A stretch of DNA of 64,000 nt from Batkoa obscura (taxonomy: Eukaryota > Entomophthoromycota > Entomophthoromycetes > Entomophthorales > Batkoaceae): NCBI GenBank assembly GCA_030770535.1, contig JASVEC010000014.1, positions 682,001-746,000 on the forward strand, given 5' to 3'. Under the pieces are notes generated by a model. The model did not search any database, was not told the origin of the DNA, and was given only the letters and a program-made list of their open reading frames with translations. Below are positions 58,153 through 64,000 of this stretch, in pieces (position 1 is the stretch's first letter; the number at the start of each line of letters is the position of its first letter). A program made the translations under genes and the position numbers.

Positions 58153-59275
58153 TTTAGTATTTTTTTTGTTAGCTGTTTTTTCTCTCCGTGATTTATTGGA
58201 TAAATTAATTTAAAAAAAGAAGATTGAACTTTATCTGCTATGATTTCATATCATGATTTATGTGGTATTGGTCTGCAAAAAATTAGGAATTAAGTTGGAA
58301 ATTATCAACTGATTGGTTTTTCTAACTAAGCATAGTGAGTACTGTGCTCTAATTTGTTAAATAACAGGCATAACTTAGTCCCTTGTTATGAAATCATCTT
58401 TGTCGTATTTCAATGATTTCATAGGTTATAGCTGACATCCAAAACTGAAGCTTATCTATTAGAAATAGAGATAGTAAAATTTTCAAGTTACTAACACTTT
58501 CAAAATTTAAACCGAAAATGGTATTAAAAAGCTAATTTAAAGAAATCCAAAGTTTTAAACTGTTATTAATTAAACTCCCCATCAATTATAAAACTATGAT
58601 ATCTTGAATTGTTCATTTGTTTGAATTATCTCATTACTGCCGCTATATGAGTGAATAAACTAGTATAATTTTAGTATAATTGTTGTTGATGTAATAATTA
58701 CACATTTTATAATATTATCAATATTAACAATTTAAACAAGCTCCTGCTATAGTTCTATACCGTTAGACAATAATAAAATTTTGTTTTAGCCTCCTTTCAT
58801 TTAATACCAGGCTTAGACTATACACTTAAATTAACACTTATTAAAATACAATAACAATACCAACAATGGTTTGTTTTTTAACAATGGGTTTCATATATTA
58901 GATTTATTAGATTGAGTATTTTTTTGGTAATAATTGAATTCGACTTAATCTTAAGCTTGAATTTTCAATATTTGCGGGTTTAAGTTGTAAAGTTAATCCT
59001 TTTTTGATTGAACCCTTAATTTTGTTTATAAAGTTTGTGTCTTTAAAGACAAGAATAGAAGAAAAGTTTTCGAAATATTATTAGGTGTAGGGTTGTATGA
59101 GGAGCTTTCCTGTTTTCTTATAGCTCAACAACACATTCTATAATAAGATTTTAGTATTTAATACTCAGTATTATTTTATTTGGAGTAATTTGACTTTTCA
59201 AAACTAATTAATGCTTAAAATATTGTTGAGGTGAATTTTTGTCTAGTTTATAAAGCATAAGCTTTTAAACTAGCA
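58153..59275. other. Intergenic, bZIP upstream region
   Basis: 1.1 kb with no gene seen. The first part is presumably the bZIP promoter and leader. Confidence 0.55.
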
Positions 59276-59357
59276 GACAGTTTGTCCGAGTGGTTAAGGA
59301 GTCAGACTTGAAATCTGATGGGGTTTCCCCGCACAGGTTCAAATCCTGTAGCTGTCG
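59276..59357 (+). tRNA. tRNA-Ser (TGA)
   Basis: Class II tRNA. The acceptor GACAGTT pairs with AGCTGTC, the anticodon loop is CTTGAAA with anticodon TGA, and there is a long variable arm (TGGGGTTTCCCCGCA) and T arm GGTTCAAATCC. It is 82 nt with no intron. Confidence 0.95.
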
Positions 59358-59544
59358 TATTGTATGAATACATTTTTCTTCAAGCAAATCAAACTTGGAA
59401 GTTGACTTAAATTATTGGTTTTTTTAATATCCAAGGAAACCTAATGGATTATTAACATTATGCTTATTATATTATATATATAATAATTACAAGAGGATTT
59501 TTTATAATAGTAAAATATAGAATATGAAGAAAAATCCTAATACA

Positions 59545-59642
59545 TGGGGATGTATCTGTTTAATAATTTTATTAGCAATCTTTCCACTTAAAATTGCACT
59601 TAAAAAATGGAAAAAATGATGAAACCAAAAAAGACATCTTGA
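59545..59642 (+). mobile_element. MITE copy 23
   Basis: TGGGGATGTATCTG to ACATCTTGA, with a mildly diverged centre. Confidence 0.8.
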
Positions 59643-59740
59643 TATCTATTTTGTACCTACTTTAACTTAGCAAGTATTGAAAACTTAATTTTTATTGACT
59701 AAGGTGTCATAACCTAAACAATTCAACCTTCTGCACCATA

Positions 59741-59831
59741 ATACCCATTTTTTTTGGTTTTATCACTTTTCCGTTTTTTGAGCGCTATTTGAGCGGAAAG
59801 ATTGTTAGTAAATTAAAATAATACATCACTA
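59741..59831 (-). mobile_element. MITE copy 24
   Basis: The left terminus is eroded (TAATACCCATTT). The centre TTTGAGCGCTATTTGAGCGG is intact, and the right end is TACATCACTA. Confidence 0.75.
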
Positions 59832-59833
59832 TA

Positions 59834-59928
59834 TAAGGATGTTTTTTGGCTTCATCATTTTTTCTATCTTTTAAGTACTATTTGAGTGGAAAAATCATTA
59901 GTAAAACTCTTACAAAAATACATCCCTA
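59834..59928 (-). mobile_element. MITE copy 25
   Basis: Begins TAAGGATG two bases after copy 24 and ends ACATCCCTA. It is in tandem with copy 24 in the same orientation. Confidence 0.78.
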
Positions 59929-60252
59929 TATTATGAATAAATTCGGGATTCTAAAAATTATGCCCTAGACTTGGCTGTCTTCTCTTTGACTTTTTTATAT
60001 AGTACAGCATATTTGAAAATAAAGATATTTAAAAGACTATATTTATAGCTTACTATTTATTTTAAAACTACATGGTATACTATATGTAAAGTATTTTTTG
60101 CTATTTTTGTTGAATTATTTAACAAACTATTTTTTATACAAGAATGATCATTCATTACTCTAATTATTTTAAAGCTATTAGTATTATTAGAGTGCTACTT
60201 TTTATTAATTCTATTAGCTTTACTACCAGTTTTGTTTTTCATATTTAAGATA

Positions 60253-60351
60253 TGGGGATGTATTTTTTTGTTTAAAAACTTTACTAACAATCTTTCCCCT
60301 CAAATAGCGCTTAAAAAACGGAAAAGTGATAAAACCAAAAAAACATCCCTA
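60253..60351 (+). mobile_element. MITE copy 26
   Basis: TGGGGATGTATTTTTTTG to ACATCCCTA, with TA on both sides. Well preserved. Confidence 0.85.
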
Positions 60352-60688
60352 TATGCATTTTTATAAATATACATATCTATTGTCTTTGAGTCATTTTCAG
60401 TGTAAAAAATAATTGATACAGTTACAAAATATCATAGTTATTTTAAAGAACTAAGCTATGAGTTAAATATAAGGTTATTGAATTATTTTATCAACCTCAA
60501 CGGAACAACATAACAATCATAGCAAAAACAAAACAAAGCTATCCTTTAATTTATTAAATACTACTATAAATACATCCAAACAGCCATATCAATTAATACG
60601 ACAAATTAAACTTTTGTGACGTAACAAAACTGAGTCTAAAAAAGCATCAAATTTTAAATTCCTTTTTTTATTTTTCATTCAAAATAAA

Positions 60689-63600
60689 ATGAGTTATCTT
60701 TGGCTAAAACAACTCAATCTATTTCGACGATCTCAGTTCCACAATTTAAGCTTTCAACAATGTAGATTATACACAGCATCAACGATAGAAAAAAAGGGAT
60801 CTAAATCAATAAGTAATAAAAAAACAATTTAAATGATTGGAAAACAAATTTACTAATATAAATCAATATTTTAAACAGCTAAACAAAGTTCATTTTACTT
60901 ACATGGGATATCACCACGAAGGTTGACTAAAATTGATCCAAGGAATTTATTTTTTTCTAGTTCCGAAAAAGAATTGAAGCAGGAGGTAATCAGTGATTAT
61001 TTACCTAATAGCTTACCATTTGGGTTCAAAGTAATGGGAGTGACTCAAAGGTGAATGGTTGATTCTAGAATGTTAAATGAACATGATTAATTTACTATTT
61101 TTTCCTATAGACCTAAAGAAGGTGGAGTTATTGTTAACTATGGTTATGAGCCAGAAATGGCACAAGATAGTAAAGAAGGAGAAGTGATCTTGGAAAAAGT
61201 TAGGGAGCATCTTGAGAAGAATAAGATAAATTCCTTTTTCGGATTCGTTCCAGTGAAAGCGTTTCCTATTAAAGTGAGTTAAATTGCTTTTCAATTATAA
61301 TAATATTGATAGTCTATAAGGGTACCCCGTTTAATGAAGATTTGCTACTTCAACTTCCTACTAGGTAAGATTAGACTGTAATGCATACATCTGTACAAGC
61401 TTCTAATCATCTATTTAGCTTGCTAAAAGTTGATATGCAAGGCCCAGACGTTATGATGGTAATTTAAATAAATTAAGCAGAAAATAACAAAAGGGAATTA
61501 AAACAGTAAAATAGGAAGATTTATACGCCTCATTTCGGGAATATGGAAAAATAGCTAGTATCACTTATCATCCGCCAGAAGCTAGTGGATTCCCTAGATA
61601 TTCACTTATCCGTTATTTTAGTGGATATTCAGCAGCAGCAGCTAGAGTTTGTTTACATGGATTGAAGTTTGATGGCACCAGAATATTTATCAATTATAAA
61701 TCAAGAACAGTAAGTTTTATTTTACTCGTGATAGTATAGTTATAAATGCTATTAACAATTTTCTAGTTTTTTAAGCCTATTTGGGATTGGTTTTTATCGC
61801 ATCCTAGGTTCACTGTAAGATAGCACAACTTTGTATTTAGTATGATAGTTTATAATATGATTTTATTTTATTAGATACCCTTTTTATTAGGTACCTTTTT
61901 AGGGTTGTTATACACACTATTTGATCCATTACGTCAATTTTATATTAAAAATAAAATTAGTGGGCGATTTGATTTAGAAAATTATCAATATCTTAAATGG
62001 ATGAATTTGGATTCAATCAAAAGTGTATTAAATTATAGTGTTTGTTCAATAAAACAAAATAAAGTTTCTGGGTGGTCAGGTTCAAACGACAATTTAGAAT
62101 TTATTAATAATAACTTAAAGAAATCCCCTGGTAGTTTATAATAGTTATCATTATAATGGACGATAAATTTAATATTATGTTTTAGAAACTATGATATTAG
62201 TACATGGCCCAAATGGATCTGAAAAAGAAGTACTTGTTAATATTTCAGTAGAAAATAGAAAGTAATCTGATTTTAATAATATTAAATAAATATACTAATT
62301 AATTTACATCCATATAAAGAAACGTACTAAAAATAAGATGTACAAATTTTATGAAACCACATCATACCAACGATTTAACTTCACTTGCTAAAGAATTCGG
62401 TTATTTTCCAATCTTCGATTTTTTAAATAAAATGATGGAATTAATAGACAACATGATGTCTGCTACTATTGGAAAACCTGCAAGTAATTTAATAATACTA
62501 GCTAAACCTAGTGAAATTCTAATAATTATTTCCTTTTCATAGATTTTGGCTCCTCAAAAGAAAAGCAAAGAGAAAATATATTATCATGTGCAATGCAAGC
62601 CTTATCTGATTTATCAACTTCAGAAAATCAAATTGCATTGAGGAACGAAAAGGATAGTAAATCAGTGCCAGTGATTATATTTTATGATTTCCTTAATAAA
62701 GATACATCTGATGATCCATTTTGGTTACAATTGGCGAATTGGTCCAATGAATTAGTTACTAATCATATTGCTGATGTTGTTTTTATTTCAGATAATCCAT
62801 CCGCTCAACGCATTTTATCTAACTGTAAGTTAAATCTGTTATATCTACTTAGACACTAATGGTCCATCAATACTTAATATTTCTTAGGGGTTTCTTTAAG
62901 CAGCTTCAAATACTTAGGATTATCAGACGCTAGTTTAGACGATGCCATGGAAATTGTACAACATCGATTGAATACACATTTACCATATGACCTAAGAAAG
63001 TCCATAGAACCACTTGGTGGTAGAATGTCTGACTTGAATACATTTATACAAAAAGTATCTGCAGGGCAAACACCTGAAGAAGCAGTTAATGATATTATTA
63101 TTAGTTCAACGACTGAAATTAGTAAATTGTTATTTGGTTCTTTAAAAGGCACGAGACCTAGTTTAGTATCCCCACTTGTTTCTTGGACCGTTATTAAAGA
63201 ATTAAGTTGTAATAGGAACTGGGTAATGAGTGTTGTTTAATTACTAAGAGTGTTTTTAATGGGCATTTTTAGGTTGGTTATGATCAAATTAAAGCAAGTA
63301 GTTATTTCAATGGTACAGACGAGGACTTGCATGCTTTAGAAAAAGCAGAGATTATTACCATTGAGCATAAAGATGGTAAATTATTATTGATACTTTGTCA
63401 TGTTTTATTTATTTTATTAATTATAACGATATTAGATCAACCAAGTATAATCTTACCAGGCAAACCAATTTATTTAAAAGCATTTGAAAAAATATGTAAA
63501 GATCAACATTTAGAAGCTAGTATCTTATCTCAGTTACATAAGAAACAAATTGAAAAAAAGAACAATCAGCTATTAGCAATTGAAGAAGAAATCGTTAGAT

Positions 63601-63830
63601 TAAGCGGAGTTAAAATTGAAACTAGATATAGTTGGGGTTCTTATTTAATACCTACTAATTGGTTTAGGAGTAGTGGAAGTAGATGTCCAAATCAAGTTAG
63701 AGATAGGATGGAATATCTATTGAATAAATTGAAAACAATTCAAAAAGAGCTGAAAAATTCGGAAAAAATTCTGAAAGAAGCAACTAATGTTTTAAAACAA
63801 AAGCCTGAGATCATAAATAATTTGATATAA
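60689..63830 (+). CDS. Mitochondrial inner-membrane protein Yme2
   Basis: Fourteen exons with 13 short GT-AG introns can be followed from the ATG at 60689 to the TAA at 63828-63830. A basic mitochondrial leader (LNLFRRSQFHNLSFQQCRLY) is followed by HGISPRRLTKIDPRNLFF, typical of Yme2. An RRM follows (EDLYASFREYGKIASI to DGTRIFINY), then a membrane span at IPFLLGTFLGLLYTLFDP, then an AAA-like intermembrane-space domain. It has LVHGPNGSEKEVLV, DLTSLAKEFGYFPIF and DVVFISDNPSAQRIL. A long C-terminal coiled coil ends it. Yme2 is linked to mitochondrial DNA maintenance and nucleoid behaviour in yeast. The P-loop reads GPNGSEKE, so the usual Gly before Lys is Glu. Exon joints around 62260-62340 are less sure. 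Confidence 0.88.
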
Positions 63831-64000
63831 ACAATATTGAGTATTTATAAAAAGCATTTCATTTATTTTAATTTTTTAATAAAATATAAGTATTTTTTTG
63901 ATTTGTATGATTGTCTATTTAAACGTTTTTGAACACCTAATTCTATTGGTATAGTCACTTTATTTTAAATGAAAAGCTCCTGCCCAAAAGCTGCTTTTAG
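63831..64000. other. Window edge
   Basis: 170 AT-rich bases after the Yme2 stop, with nothing recognised. Confidence 0.5.

Larger units (their letters stand above)
59358..60688. other. Intergenic with four MITEs
   Basis: No gene is seen. MITE copies 23-26 lie within 810 bases, the densest cluster in the window. Confidence 0.6.

Overview
The window looks like nuclear DNA of a filamentous or early-diverging fungus. It is very AT-rich. Most protein genes are split by short GT-AG introns of about 45-75 bases with CTAAY-like branch sites. The gene set is typically fungal: Kre2/Mnt1 mannosyltransferases, Yme2, a KCH-type potassium transporter, Snx41/Atg20, a Zn2Cys6 regulator and an Atf1-like bZIP factor. 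The many introns argue against budding yeasts. A Zoopagomycota or Mucoromycota-type genome would fit, but that placement is inference.

Layout. 1-3.2 kb is gene-free AT-rich DNA with MITEs. 3.2-8.1 kb holds one small unknown gene, two decayed stress-type genes (DJ-1/PfpI-like and Clp/HSP100-like) and a tRNA-Gly. 8.8-13.1 kb holds a sorting nexin, a coiled-coil protein gene and a tRNA-Ile. 13.1-16.6 kb has a long ATT microsatellite and a Zn2Cys6 gene. 18.1-23.0 kb holds three genes for tiny secreted cysteine-rich proteins. Two of these sit in a seemingly perfect 1,095-base inverted duplication. 25.5-47.8 kb is a secretory and glycosylation-rich stretch: three Kre2-type genes, two DHA2 transporters, an Ngl2-like nuclease, a KCH gene and STT3. 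48.6-52.5 kb is mostly decayed sequence. 53.9-63.8 kb holds RNase H1 tail to tail with RNase H2 subunit B, a bZIP factor, a tRNA-Ser and YME2.

Three themes connect the window. First, a family of about 100-base MITEs occurs at least 26 times, with TGGGGATG termini and TA target duplications, and two copies interrupt a decayed coding relic. Second, the MFS1-Kre2 B pair is repeated in inverted order as Kre2 C-MFS2. The three Kre2 genes share a 185-base block that is identical in all of them, and B and C share another of 471 bases, which points to gene conversion. Third, the cysteine-rich secreted proteins form a family I do not recognise and are the best candidate for something new. STT3 (N-glycan transfer in the ER) and the Kre2 enzymes (mannose extension in the Golgi) act in one glycoprotein pathway. 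RNase H1 and H2B both act on RNA:DNA hybrids.
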